Assembly: GCF_029542785.1 (NCBI RefSeq)
Contig: NC_083378.1
Coordinates: forward strand, 186,001 to 250,000
DNA length: 64,000 bases
Direction: 5' to 3'
Source: Malassezia japonica
Lineage: Eukaryota; Basidiomycota; Malasseziomycetes; Malasseziales; Malasseziaceae
In this document: positions 51,872-60,564 of the stretch, one piece after another
How the letters are laid out: every line of letters starts with the position of its first letter
Position numbering within the stretch: the first letter of the stretch is position 1
Notes under the pieces: model-generated
Databases searched by the model: none
What the model saw: the letters and a program-made list of their open reading frames with translations, nothing else
Told to the model about the DNA's origin: nothing
Made by a program: the position numbers and the translations under genes

Positions 51872-52909
51872 TTACTTGCCGAGCCAGGGAAGGATGTAGC
51901 GCAGACGCTCGAGCACATGCTGGTCAATGTGCTCGGGCGACGTCATGACGCTGAACTTCATGCTGCCCGCGGTGCTCCTGAGGATCTTGGAGTCCTCGTC
52001 GGCAACAAGGGAGCTCACCTTGTCGACCAGCGCCTTGGTCACCACCTGCGAGGCCGTAACGTTCGCTTTCAAGCTCTGCATGACCTCGGCGACGTTCACG
52101 GACTCGGACGACTCGCGCCAAGCGTCATAGTCGGTCGCTAGGGTAAGCCACGGTAAAATGAAATACGTACCGGTCGCGATCAGCACGTAGCTCAGCTCCG
52201 CCTCGCGCGCAAGCTTCGCCTCGGGCAGCGCCGACATGTTGATAATGTCACCACCCAGCTGGCGGTACATGATCGACTCGGCGCGCGTCGAGAACGCGGG
52301 GCCTTCCATGCAGACAACCGTCTTGTTAGAGTGCACCTTGACGCTGGGCGAGTGCTCTGCAAGCGTCTCGCGGATGCTGCGTGTGAGTTGCGAGAAAGCA
52401 CGTACATGCCCTCCACGATCGGGCGCAGGATGGTGTCGTAAGGGTCGCCGAACGTCGCGTGCGCAATGACCGCGTGCTCCTCGCCTTCACCAAAGTAGCT
52501 GGCACGGCGCACACCCTTGGTACGATCGATGATCTGCGACGGAACGACAAAGTCCTTCGGCGCGATCTCCTCGCGCAGCGAACCAACCGCCGAGAAGGCT
52601 AGGATGGTGCGCACGCCGAGGTGCTTCAGCGCGGCAATGTTGGCCGTCGACGGCACGTGCGACGGCGAGATCGAGTGCGTCAGGCCGTGGCGCGCAAGGA
52701 ATGCGACAAGCGTGCCCGAATCGGTGCGCGCGATGCTAATCGGCGACGACGGGAAACCCCAGGGCTGCGTCAGAATAGGCACGTACCGTCTTGGGGCGCA
52801 CGGAATCGATGATCTCGATACCCTCCAGCTTGTACAGGCCGGATCCACCGATCACGCCCACAAGGATGGGAGGGCCGTTCCACTCTGCTTTCGGATCCGT
52901 AGTCGCCAT
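51872..52909 (-). CDS. MEU1: S-methyl-5'-thioadenosine phosphorylase
   Basis: Splits methylthioadenosine from polyamine synthesis into adenine and 5-methylthioribose-1-phosphate (methionine salvage). Exons 52787..52909, 52406..52764, 52171..52376 and 51872..52137, with introns of 22, 29 and 33 nt, give 317 residues. Landmarks: [85 protein letters not shown] and [26 protein letters not shown], then VLIATATDYDAW. The last intron (52138..52170) is 33 nt and in frame with no stop, so an unspliced reading would insert eleven residues inside the strongly conserved IATxTDYD. An alternative upstream ATG lies at 52966, adding 19 residues; the shorter start keeps the family length. Confidence 0.94.
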
Positions 52910-53015
52910 GTTCGCTAGGAGAAACGCCCCGCCCGGCCACGCCGGGTCTTGTGGAGGCCGCTGCATGCCGGTCTTCTTCGTTGCGTAAGCATCGCTGCTG
53001 GCCGCCGATCACGTC

Positions 53016-53952
53016 ATGGCTCGTGCGTCCCAGCCGGTGTATGTCGCGCCGGGGCATGGTGAGGGCGACGCCGCGGCGTACGAGGATGCGAATGTACATG
53101 CGTACGTCTCGGTCTCTTACGCAGGGTATACGATGTGATTGCCTCGCACTTTTCCAGCACGCGCTACAAGCCGTGGCCGCTGATCCCCCAGTTTCTCGCG
53201 ACCTTTGCGCCAGGTTCTGTCGGTGCTGATCTCGGCTGTGGGAATGGCAAGTACTTGCACCTGCGTTCTGCGCTCGGGGACGAGCACGATGCGACACTCG
53301 TGACGATTGGCTCCGACCGCTGTGCGCCGCTCGTCGACGATGCACAGCACAACTTTCCCCCCAGCGACAGCGGCAAAGAGCGCTGGCAGGAGGTCGCAGT
53401 AGCTGATGCGCTCTGCAGCCAGCTGCGTTCGGCAGCCTTTGTACGTCGCGCGACTGACGCAGGATTATGCTATTAGCATCGCGACGATCCATCACTTTTC
53501 CACGCCCGAGCGGAGGATGCGGGCCGTACAAGAGATGATCCGAGTCGTGCGCCCTGTTGCGCCAGGTGGGCCGAGCGACGCGCTGGGCCAAGGCTCCGGC
53601 CGCTTCCTCATCTTTGTGTGGGCGTTTGACCAGCGCGGCGGCGGACGTCGCAAGTTTGACTCGGTGCTGGCCGCCGACGACGACGCACAGGACGTGCTTG
53701 TGCCGTGGGTCATGACGCCCCAACATACCCAGGAAGATACCGTGGATCAGGTGCACCAACGATGTACGTATCGATGCTAATGGTATAGACTATCATCTAT
53801 TTCGCGAAGGCGAACTCGAGAGCCTCGTCGAGTGGGCCGCGCGCGATCTCGCGGGGCATGCGCCGTCGGACGCACACCTCGCCGTTCCGCAGATCGCCAG
53901 TGGATGGGACAAGGGAAACTGGTGGGGCGTATGGCGCGTCGAGCACGCTTAA
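53016..53952 (+). CDS. TRM9: tRNA (carboxymethyluridine-34) methyltransferase Trm9
   Basis: SAM-dependent methyltransferase that, with Trm112, finishes mcm5U at the wobble base of certain tRNAs. Four exons (53016..53101, 53125..53440, 53463..53763, 53789..53952) with introns of 23, 22 and 25 nt give 288 residues. Seen: [20 protein letters not shown] (signature of the family, joined over intron 1), the SAM motif [12 protein letters not shown], then AVADAL, then after intron 2 [26 protein letters not shown] and [12 protein letters not shown]. The C-terminus, reached only after intron 3, is [15 protein letters not shown] ... [12 protein letters not shown], close to the family end. The stop TAA (53950..53952) forms the palindrome TTAA with the stop of convergent TIM54. 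Confidence 0.94.
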
Positions 53953-55493
53953 GCGGCCTCCTCCACCGGGTTCACCTCCTCGATGATCTCGGGGACGACG
54001 CGCCGGGGAACCGACTCGTCACGGGCGCGCTCTTTGAGCACGCGCAGGCTGCCGCGCCATGCCTCGTCCCATAGCACGCCTGCCATTGGCGTCAGGATGC
54101 GGTAGCCTTGCTCGAGATTGCGCCAGTCACGCTCCATGTTGAACCGCGCGTCGCGCAGCTCAATCTCTGAGCGGGGCATCTCGCGCTGCTCAGCCTTGGT
54201 CGGCTCGCGCTCGCCACGGAGGATCTCGCGCGAGGCCTTGAGTTCCGTGCCGAGATCGCGGTAGAACCGCTCCTTGCCCTTCACGATCTCCTCCACGGTC
54301 TTGGCAAAGCTGGGAGGGTACACGTCCTCCTCGTCTAGGCCCCAGTCGAGGTCGCCGCCTTGCGGGGGATCGGTCGGGATCGTGCCGGGCGCACCGACGT
54401 CGAAATCGCGCGCGTCGTCCTTGGAGCCGAGCACAATGGCGAGACCCGCCTCGCAGCCGCGGCGCACGTCCGAGCGCCGGTTGAAAAAGTGGCCAATCCG
54501 GCGGGGAATGTTGCGCCAGCCGACCAGATTGGTAAAGTCTACAAAGCAGATCGGCGGCTGGGCGGGGATGGAGGGCGGGGGGGCGAGCTTCGGCTCGTCG
54601 GCCGCGGGCGCAGCAGGCGCAGGCTCCGCCGGCGCATTCGGCTTGGCATAGGGCGCAAGGCCGGGGCGCTGCATCGACTGCAGACCCACCTGCGACGGGA
54701 GCATGAAGCCTTTGTTCGGCAGGGGCGCAGGCTCTTCGTCGTCACCCGCGACCGGGGTATCGACGGGCTTCTCGGGCTCCTGCTCCTCAAACGTAGTGTC
54801 CTCACTGAGGCTCGCCGCGAGCTGCTCGTCGTAGTCGACGGGCTTCGCAGGAATCTCGGTATTCCAGCCCTCTTTCAGCGCCCATGCCCACTCCTTCAGC
54901 GCAGGGCGGCCCATGAGCACCACTGCACCGTCCAGCTCACGCTGCAGCAGCTCCGCAGGGCCGAGCATGAAGGGCATCGTCGGCGCGCCAGGGCCGGCTG
55001 TCGTCGGCCAGGGCAGCACGCCAGCGAGGTTGCGGCGGCGCTCATGGATGCGGTCACGCAGGTCGCGCGCAAGGCCACCGTGACGCGTGCCGCTCACGAT
55101 CTCATAGTCGACAGCCGCAGCAACGAGGATCGGCTTCACAAACTTGCGGAAGAAGAGCGCGCCGACTTCGTAGTTGTCGTCACCGGGGTACTTGGCCGTG
55201 TACACGAGGACCTTGCGCGGCCACTCACTCGGTGCCATCGTGTCCTCCGAAAGGCCACGCACGCGCTCCTTGTATTCTTCCAGGATCTTTTTGCACTGGC
55301 GCCGGTCCTCGTAGTAGAGGTAGCTCACCGACGCAATCGACAGCCAAAAGATGCTCCAGTTGCGGGACGGCAGACGCGGCTTCCACAGAAGCACGCTCTG
55401 GGGAATGCCCATCCAGATCAGCGGACGCAGTGCCGCAGGGACGACACGCTTCGGCGCGGCCGCCGCAGCGCCTGCAGCTTTCTCCTCGCTCAT
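53949..55493 (-). CDS. TIM54: Mitochondrial inner-membrane translocase subunit Tim54
   Basis: Subunit of the TIM22 complex inserting carrier proteins in the inner membrane. A single exon of 514 residues from the ATG at 55493 (MSEEKAAGAAAAAP). The N-terminus has LRPLIWMGIPQSVLLWKPRLPSRNW, then one transmembrane stretch (SIFWLSIASVSYLYY), both family features. Then KPLxxxPRKVLVYTAKYPGDD-like sequence and DYEIVSGTRHGGLARDLRDRI follow. The middle part is Pro/Ala-rich, and ICFVDFTNLVGWRNIPRRIGHFFNRR is the conserved C-terminal core. The open frame upstream of 55493 is extension without a family match. The stop overlaps that of TRM9 by 4 bp, and the ATG is 90 bp from the divergent RRP46. Confidence 0.93.
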   Translation of the reverse strand: MSEEKAAGAAAAAPKRVVPAALRPLIWMGIPQSVLLWKPRLPSRNWSIFWLSIASVSYLYYEDRRQCKKILEEYKERVRGLSEDTMAPSEWPRKVLVYTAKYPGDDNYEVGALFFRKFVKPILVAAAVDYEIVSGTRHGGLARDLRDRIHERRRNLAGVLPWPTTAGPGAPTMPFMLGPAELLQRELDGAVVLMGRPALKEWAWALKEGWNTEIPAKPVDYDEQLAASLSEDTTFEEQEPEKPVDTPVAGDDEEPAPLPNKGFMLPSQVGLQSMQRPGLAPYAKPNAPAEPAPAAPAADEPKLAPPPSIPAQPPICFVDFTNLVGWRNIPRRIGHFFNRRSDVRRGCEAGLAIVLGSKDDARDFDVGAPGTIPTDPPQGGDLDWGLDEEDVYPPSFAKTVEEIVKGKERFYRDLGTELKASREILRGEREPTKAEQREMPRSEIELRDARFNMERDWRNLEQGYRILTPMAGVLWDEAWRGSLRVLKERARDESVPRRVVPEIIEEVNPVEEAA

Positions 55494-55583
55494 CGACGAC
55501 CGAGTTGGAAGAAGTGCCACGAGGCGGCCGATTTTCGAAATAGGCCCTTTTTCCCCCGATCGGGCGAAGCAGCCAAGGCCACC

Positions 55584-56481
55584 ATGCCGCAACGAGGCGC
55601 TGCTGAACCACGCAGCCTCGCGACCCGGACGGGTTTGCTGACACGCGCCGATGGAAGCGGGCAATTTGCCTACGGTACGTTATACTTGCTCACGCAGGCG
55701 CCCAAGCCAGTCTCGCGTCCGTCACTGGGCCGGTTGAAGTTCGCATGCGCGACGAGCTCACGGATTCCGCCACGTTCCAGGTTATCGTGTCGCCGCTCGA
55801 AAACATTCCAGGCATCCCTACCAAGGCACTCTCTGCCGAGTTCCACGAGCTGTTCAAGGCTGTATTGCTCCTCCATCGCCATCCGCGTACCCTGATCCAG
55901 CTGGTGGTGCAGACGACGAGCAAGCCGCCTGTTGCGACCCCGACGGTGAACCTGTCCATGAACCAACCCCAGGAAGCAAGCTCTTCCGAGGCAAAGGAGC
56001 CGGAAAAGCGCCGTGCGCCACTGCTCCTGGGACCCGACATGCCGTTCGAGGCGTCGGAGATCGCTGCTTCCATCAACGCATCGACGCTCGCGCTGATCGA
56101 TGCTGCTATACCCCTTCGTGCGACGGTCATTGCAACTTCGTGCGCCGTGCTCGAGATTGACGACGCCCTGAGGACACGCGATGTGGATCCATCGCAGAAG
56201 TCGCACTGGTGCGTCGCGCCCACTTACCCAGTGTCGTCGTGGACCCTTCTCCCGAAGAGGAAAAGGTGGCCCTCAGCTGCCACGTCTATGCGTTTGCCTT
56301 TTCCGGCTACAATGCACTGGATGCATCGGGCAACGATGAATCCACGGCACAGCTCGTGTACTATGTTGGCTCTGGCAGCACGTCGGCCAAGCAGCGCACG
56401 CTCCTGTTCTCTACAGCGGAGGATGCTGCATTCGAGACCCTTTCCCACCTCCGTAACTCGCTCGCCGCGCGGATAGAATGA
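55584..56481 (+). CDS. RRP46: Exosome core subunit Rrp46 (RNase PH-like)
   Basis: RNase PH-fold ring subunit of the RNA exosome, nuclear and cytoplasmic. Exons 55584..55674, 55698..56208 and 56232..56481, with two 23-nt introns (donors GTACGT and GTGCGT), give 283 residues. Seen: TGLLTRADGSGQFAYG|AQASLASVTGPVEVRMRDEL, with intron 1 between; then ATFQVIVSPLENIPGIPTKALSAEF, HRHPRTLIQLVVQTT, ASINASTLALIDAAIPLRATVIATSCAVL and, after intron 2, VVVDPSPEEEKVALSCHVYAFAF. The layout follows Rrp46/Mtr3 rather than Rrp41; Rrp46 is preferred because of the LxxFPRT-like LHRHPRTLIQ block. An insert of about 35 polar residues splits the domain. Catalytic phosphate-binding residues are not expected in this subunit. 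Confidence 0.88.
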
Positions 56482-56588
56482 ACGAAAGATGCATGGCAAT
56501 CAGTGCGAGGCAGCAACGGCGTCTGGGCGACAGCCTTTGCGATCAGGGAGTATGTATAGCACCGATTGACTTAGTATGTCAATAACAT

Positions 56589-56670
56589 GCGCCAATGGTT
56601 TAGTGGTAAAATACAGCTTTGCCATCCCAAAGATGTAGCTGTGCCGGGGGTTCGATTCCCCCTTGGCGCA
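56589..56670 (+). tRNA. tRNA-Gly (anticodon GCC) with 11-nt intron
   Basis: Acceptor GCGCCAA pairs with TTGGCGC, discriminator A. The D-arm is TGGTTTAGTGGTAAAATACA, the anticodon stem CAGCT/AGCTG with loop TTGCCA|T, and the T-arm GGGGG TTCGATT CCCCC. After position 37 an 11-nt intron (56625..56635) interrupts the loop. It decodes GGC and GGU. Confidence 0.93.
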
Positions 56671-56672
56671 CA

Positions 56673-56679
56673 TTTTTTT
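56673..56679 (+). terminator. RNA polymerase III terminator of tRNA-Gly
   Basis: A run of seven T starts two bases after the discriminator base of tRNA-Gly. Confidence 0.8.
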
Positions 56680-57009
56680 AATGCCAACTCTTTTTTGCCT
56701 CCATTTTGTTCTAATTATGGTGCGCGGATTCGGCCCAACACTGACCGCTGCATGTTGCATGCCAAGCATTCCAGCTTTCCCCAACCATGTTTATTTTTAG
56801 CGATCTGTAGTCCTGAGAACCAAAAATTGGAATTGCACTGCAAAAAACCTATATATGTTACGTACTACCGGGAAGTGGGAGGAGAAGTGGGAGGAATTGT
56901 CTGTGGCATAGGGCTGGAGGGATTAAGCACAGCCACCCAGCCGGGGTTCCATCAAAAGAATGTAGATTGGGTTGTGAAATATCGCACACACGAATACACA
57001 ATCCGCTCA
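56680..57009. other. Intergenic region between tRNA-Gly and membrane-anchored protein gene
   Basis: About 330 AT-richer bases without a supported gene; it should hold the 3' UTR of the minus-strand gene that ends at 57010. No tRNA, snRNA or repeat was recognised. Confidence 0.4.
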
Positions 57010-58824
57010 TCATGTATCGACAAGAGCCATGCGGAAGCGATTTCCGAGTTTATCTTTCAGGCGGCGTTTGGCCACCGAAGTATAATTGCGAGGGGTTGAG
57101 GTGGTGAAGACATCAGAGTCCGTTCCGCGTCGGAAAAGTTGGGGGATGCGGGTCACATCCGTCCACGACGGAGTTATATGAGAGACACTCGAAGAGTTAA
57201 AAACACGAGGCTTTAGCGATTCTGGCGTTGAGGAGACTTCCACCTTGTCCATGTCTAGATCAAACTTGCGTTTGGTCGGTGTGAACGAGTGTTCAGTCCT
57301 GGGGCTAGGGGTGCTTTCGGAGCGGACCAGAGAGGGGGAGAGAGGGACAAGGTTCAGGGTACCAGGACGAGGTTTCCTGGAAGTAATGTTATTAGGCAGC
57401 GCAGGCGCCGGGCGTGGTGCGAAGCTAGTCGGAGACAACGGCGTATCGTCGTCTTCTTGTCCGATAGGCATCGTAGGAGCGAAAGGAGAAGTGGGGTTGC
57501 TAAGGAAGAGAGCAGAATCCTGCTTTCCTTCGCTACCCGCACTCTTCTCCGGTTCCGTCTCGGAATGGATCTCGGCGAGGTTATTGGCGAGCTCGGTATC
57601 CAGTTGCTCGACGAGTTCGGTCGAGGACCGGCGACGCCAATCCCAGTGTTTTCCTGCAGCAGCAGTGCTGCGCGTGAATCGCTCGAACCAAAACTCGCTT
57701 CCATCGCCCAGCTCCTGCGGAGGCTCAAACGGAAGCGATTCCAAGATGGGCAGTGACTTCCCCTTCTTCGTAGGCGAGGACCTTTGCGAGTGAAGTTCGC
57801 TCACCGTGTTCACGAGGTTGGCCACCACCGCCCGCTTCCGCGCGCGATCGTGGATATCGGTAAACGGCGTCCAGTCCGGTTCGGTCAGCACGACACTGCG
57901 GGGCGTGCCGACACTGCTGCGACTGTAGCTGCGGTCGGTCTCGGCATCCAACGAGCGCGGCGTATCCGTCTCAGACGAGGCAATAGCCGATCCGGACCGC
58001 GGCGAAATGAGGTGAGCCAGCGGCGACGCCGAGTCCCGTGAGGCATAGCGAGCCATGCGCTTGGACTGGCGAGGGGAGTCGTATCCCAGCGTGAGGGGGT
58101 TGCACAGAAGCGCGGAAGGGAAAGGCTGGCTGTCGCGCTTCAGAATCGATGGGACCGAAGAACGCGTTTGTTCGTCGACATCGTCGTCAGCGTCCTCCGA
58201 ACTCGAGCTTGCTTCGTCCTCTTGGTATGAAAGAGTAATGCGCGAAGGGGTTGCGTGACAAACCGATTGAGTCCGCGAGGGAGGCATCGATGCAGACTTT
58301 TTGTTGGTCAAATCAAGCATGAGCGGCTTGTGGCACAATTCGCTCGTAGGGTCCGAGCTGGTCAGGACCACGTTCATGACCTTGTTGTCACCGCGCGGGT
58401 CAAATCCATCTAGAAGATCAGGATCGACAAGCTCATCATCATCATCTTCATTCTCTCCGATAAATTCCGAGTATTCCGAGATCATACCAAAGTCGCCATC
58501 CGCGTTGAAAGGGTGAGAGAGGAACTGGCCCATGCTGAGGTCAAGTTCACTCCATGGCGCGTAGTAGTACAGGGCGACGGCACCTGTGACCATCGTCGCG
58601 GTGGCCCAAACGGCAAGGGACCAGCGGCTGGAAGCAGCCCAGCCGGCACGGCGGAGAATTGACTGCCGGAGCTCCATAGGGATCATTACATAGTAAGAGT
58701 CGAGCGATTGTCCTACAGCCCAAGGCGAAGGAATGTACTCTGGCCAGCGATCCGAGCGGAGCGCGTTCAAGGGCACATTCAACCACCTATACGGCGAGGA
58801 AACCGCGGGTGCGATGACATACAT
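57010..58824 (-). CDS. Uncharacterised single-pass membrane protein with long disordered tail
   Basis: A single exon of 604 residues starting MYVIAPAVSSPYRWLNVPLN. I do not recognise the family. One transmembrane segment lies at about residues 69-92 (SLAVWATATMVTGAVALYYYAPW). The N-terminal 68 residues are Pro/Trp/Arg-rich. The remaining 500 residues are Ser/Thr/Pro-rich and acidic with many possible phosphosites (EASSSSEDADDDVDEQ, TPRSLDAETDRSYS, TPSPRTEHSFTPTKRK). Short candidate helical parts are DIHDRARKRAVVANLVNTVSELH and GSEFWFERFTRSTAAAGKHWDWRRRSSTELVEQLDTEL, the most protein-like segment and best for a homology search. A late basic part (KPRPGTL, TSVAKRRLKDKLGNRFRM) ends the protein. 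The gene is less GC-rich than its neighbours. Confidence 0.75.
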   Translation of the reverse strand: MYVIAPAVSSPYRWLNVPLNALRSDRWPEYIPSPWAVGQSLDSYYVMIPMELRQSILRRAGWAASSRWSLAVWATATMVTGAVALYYYAPWSELDLSMGQFLSHPFNADGDFGMISEYSEFIGENEDDDDELVDPDLLDGFDPRGDNKVMNVVLTSSDPTSELCHKPLMLDLTNKKSASMPPSRTQSVCHATPSRITLSYQEDEASSSSEDADDDVDEQTRSSVPSILKRDSQPFPSALLCNPLTLGYDSPRQSKRMARYASRDSASPLAHLISPRSGSAIASSETDTPRSLDAETDRSYSRSSVGTPRSVVLTEPDWTPFTDIHDRARKRAVVANLVNTVSELHSQRSSPTKKGKSLPILESLPFEPPQELGDGSEFWFERFTRSTAAAGKHWDWRRRSSTELVEQLDTELANNLAEIHSETEPEKSAGSEGKQDSALFLSNPTSPFAPTMPIGQEDDDTPLSPTSFAPRPAPALPNNITSRKPRPGTLNLVPLSPSLVRSESTPSPRTEHSFTPTKRKFDLDMDKVEVSSTPESLKPRVFNSSSVSHITPSWTDVTRIPQLFRRGTDSDVFTTSTPRNYTSVAKRRLKDKLGNRFRMALVDT

Positions 58825-59221
58825 TTTTTACAATGCTGCTCTACACCTCAGTTCCTGGAGTAGCAACTGTTAGTATGTGAAGGGAATGATGGTGTTTGCA
58901 AGGGCGGCTGCTACCGGTCTAGGTCGGATAGGGAAAGGTTAAAAAATAGGGCACGCGCGAACGCTACAAACGCGCGCACACAGGGTCGGTATGGGAGAAG
59001 GGTAAAAATGCGTGGCGGCACAGAGTTACATTGCGCCGACCGGTGCACGGGGCTGCACGCCGCACGTCCCTTGCGGGTGAACATCTTGGCTGTGCAATGA
59101 TGTTTAAACTCTATGCACATCACAATCAAAATGGACCCATCATTCGCCAGAAATGTCAGCTGACGCGTATATATTACCTAATATATATTGTACCGTGCAT
59201 ATACGTACCTGACATGCACGA
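58825..59221. other. Intergenic region upstream of membrane-protein gene, AT-rich
   Basis: About 400 bp with an AT-rich block of TATATA-type repeats near 59165-59195. It contains the promoter of the 57010..58824 gene and the 3' UTR of the amidotransferase gene. No ORF with a motif was found. Confidence 0.4.
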
Positions 59222-60454
59222 TTACATTTCAAAGCCCTCAACGGCGGTTGCCGGCTCCATGCCGAGCATGGCAAGCATCATGCGGGCGGTCTCGAGACCG
59301 TCTTGCTCATCCGACGCACGCTGAATGGCGCTATCGAAAATAGACTCGTCCAGCTTTTTGGCGTCGTGCAGTGCCTTTAATTCATTTTCAGTCACCGCCA
59401 CGTTGAATTCAGGGTGCCCTTGCAAGGTCAGCACATGGACACTCCGGATGGGCAAAGGTCCCGAGGCGCTCGTGGCACTGTCGTCGACATCAAATGCAAT
59501 GTAGGACGAGGTTTTTGCCGAGGACGGGAGGGGAGGCGCCTCAGTAGGGTAGCGCAGGGCCAGACCCTGCACCGGCACTTTCTCCGTAGAGCCTAGGACT
59601 GCCCATGCGTCTCCGTCCAGCGGCGGGGGAACCTCGCTGACGGAATCTTCATGCAGCTGCTCCAAGCGCTAATGCCAATCGCGTCAGCTCCGCTCAATAC
59701 TCGCGAGCATAAATTCCGACGGGATATATCAAATGTCATGTGCATACGCATACATGTCCATTAGTGATAGGTCCATCGTCGGGAAATATGCGCATAAACA
59801 TACGTACCCACGTCGTACGGTCGTCAAACGGACTCAGTAGTTCGGTCCCCTCGGACGTCAGCGAAATGGGAACGACGCCGAACTGCAGAAAAGTTAATAT
59901 GGAACTTTTGCGCGCACAAAGTGTCAAACGTACCTCTGCATTTGCCTTGTCCTGCACCACCTTTCCTCCAAAAGCTTGGGCCACGATTTGATGGCCAAAG
60001 CAGATGCCAATCACACGGATCAGGGGGTGTACCGTGACTAGGTGCACCAGGTATTTGCGCAGCACATCCATCCAGAGCACAGTCTCGTTCGTACAGGAGT
60101 CGGCTGCAGGTCAGTTTCTTGGTAGAATAGACATACGCGTTCCTGTCACGACGACCGCGTCCCACAGACCGTCGTCCAGCTGGCTCACGTCGGGGAACTC
60201 GCCGAGCGTCACGTTGAACGAACGAATGTAGAGCGAAATCTTGGGGTGCCACTCATGGCGGGGGACCGTGGCCAGCGCTTCGGTGAAAACGTGGCGGAAC
60301 ATGTTGTCATACGACCCAAACTTGTCCACCGTGGACTGCGAAGGGTTTCCGCAGAGCAAGATAGCGATCGAAATCGTCTTTTTGATATCACCGGTATTGC
60401 CGTGCACTGGATGAGCCCGCTGTGGTGCCACCTACCGTTCGTTTCTTCTGCCAT
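59222..60454 (-). CDS. Class I glutamine amidotransferase-like protein
   Basis: Five exons (60436..60454, 60137..60406, 59934..60103, 59808..59882, 59222..59668) give 326 residues; introns are 29, 33, 51 and 139 nt. After MAEETNVHGN the fold begins ISIAILLCGNPSQSTVDKFG, then LYIRSFNVTLGEFPDVSQLD and WDAVVVTGTPDS. The nucleophile elbow is VIGICFGHQIVAQAFGG, with Cys at about residue 131. The His/Glu of the triad fit HVLTLQGHPEFNVAVTENEL. This is the architecture of stand-alone GATases such as yeast YLR126C, whose acceptor is unknown. The 51-nt intron is in frame without a stop and would insert 17 residues before FGVVPISLTSEG. The 139-nt intron is the longest in the window. The start is set by exon 1, since later ATGs miss the CGNP strand. 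Confidence 0.85.
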
Positions 60455-60564
60455 GGTGCGATGATCGATGATTGGACACGGCCTCTGATTGGCCCCATTT
60501 TCATTTGTCGCAGCGCCGTGGCCGAAAAGTCCCATGTGGTACGTGCGCGATAGACCCTATGCCA

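Noticed and set aside
55494..55664. N-terminal extension of Tim54
   Set aside because: The sequence upstream of MSEEK has no family match and overlaps the divergent RRP46 exon.
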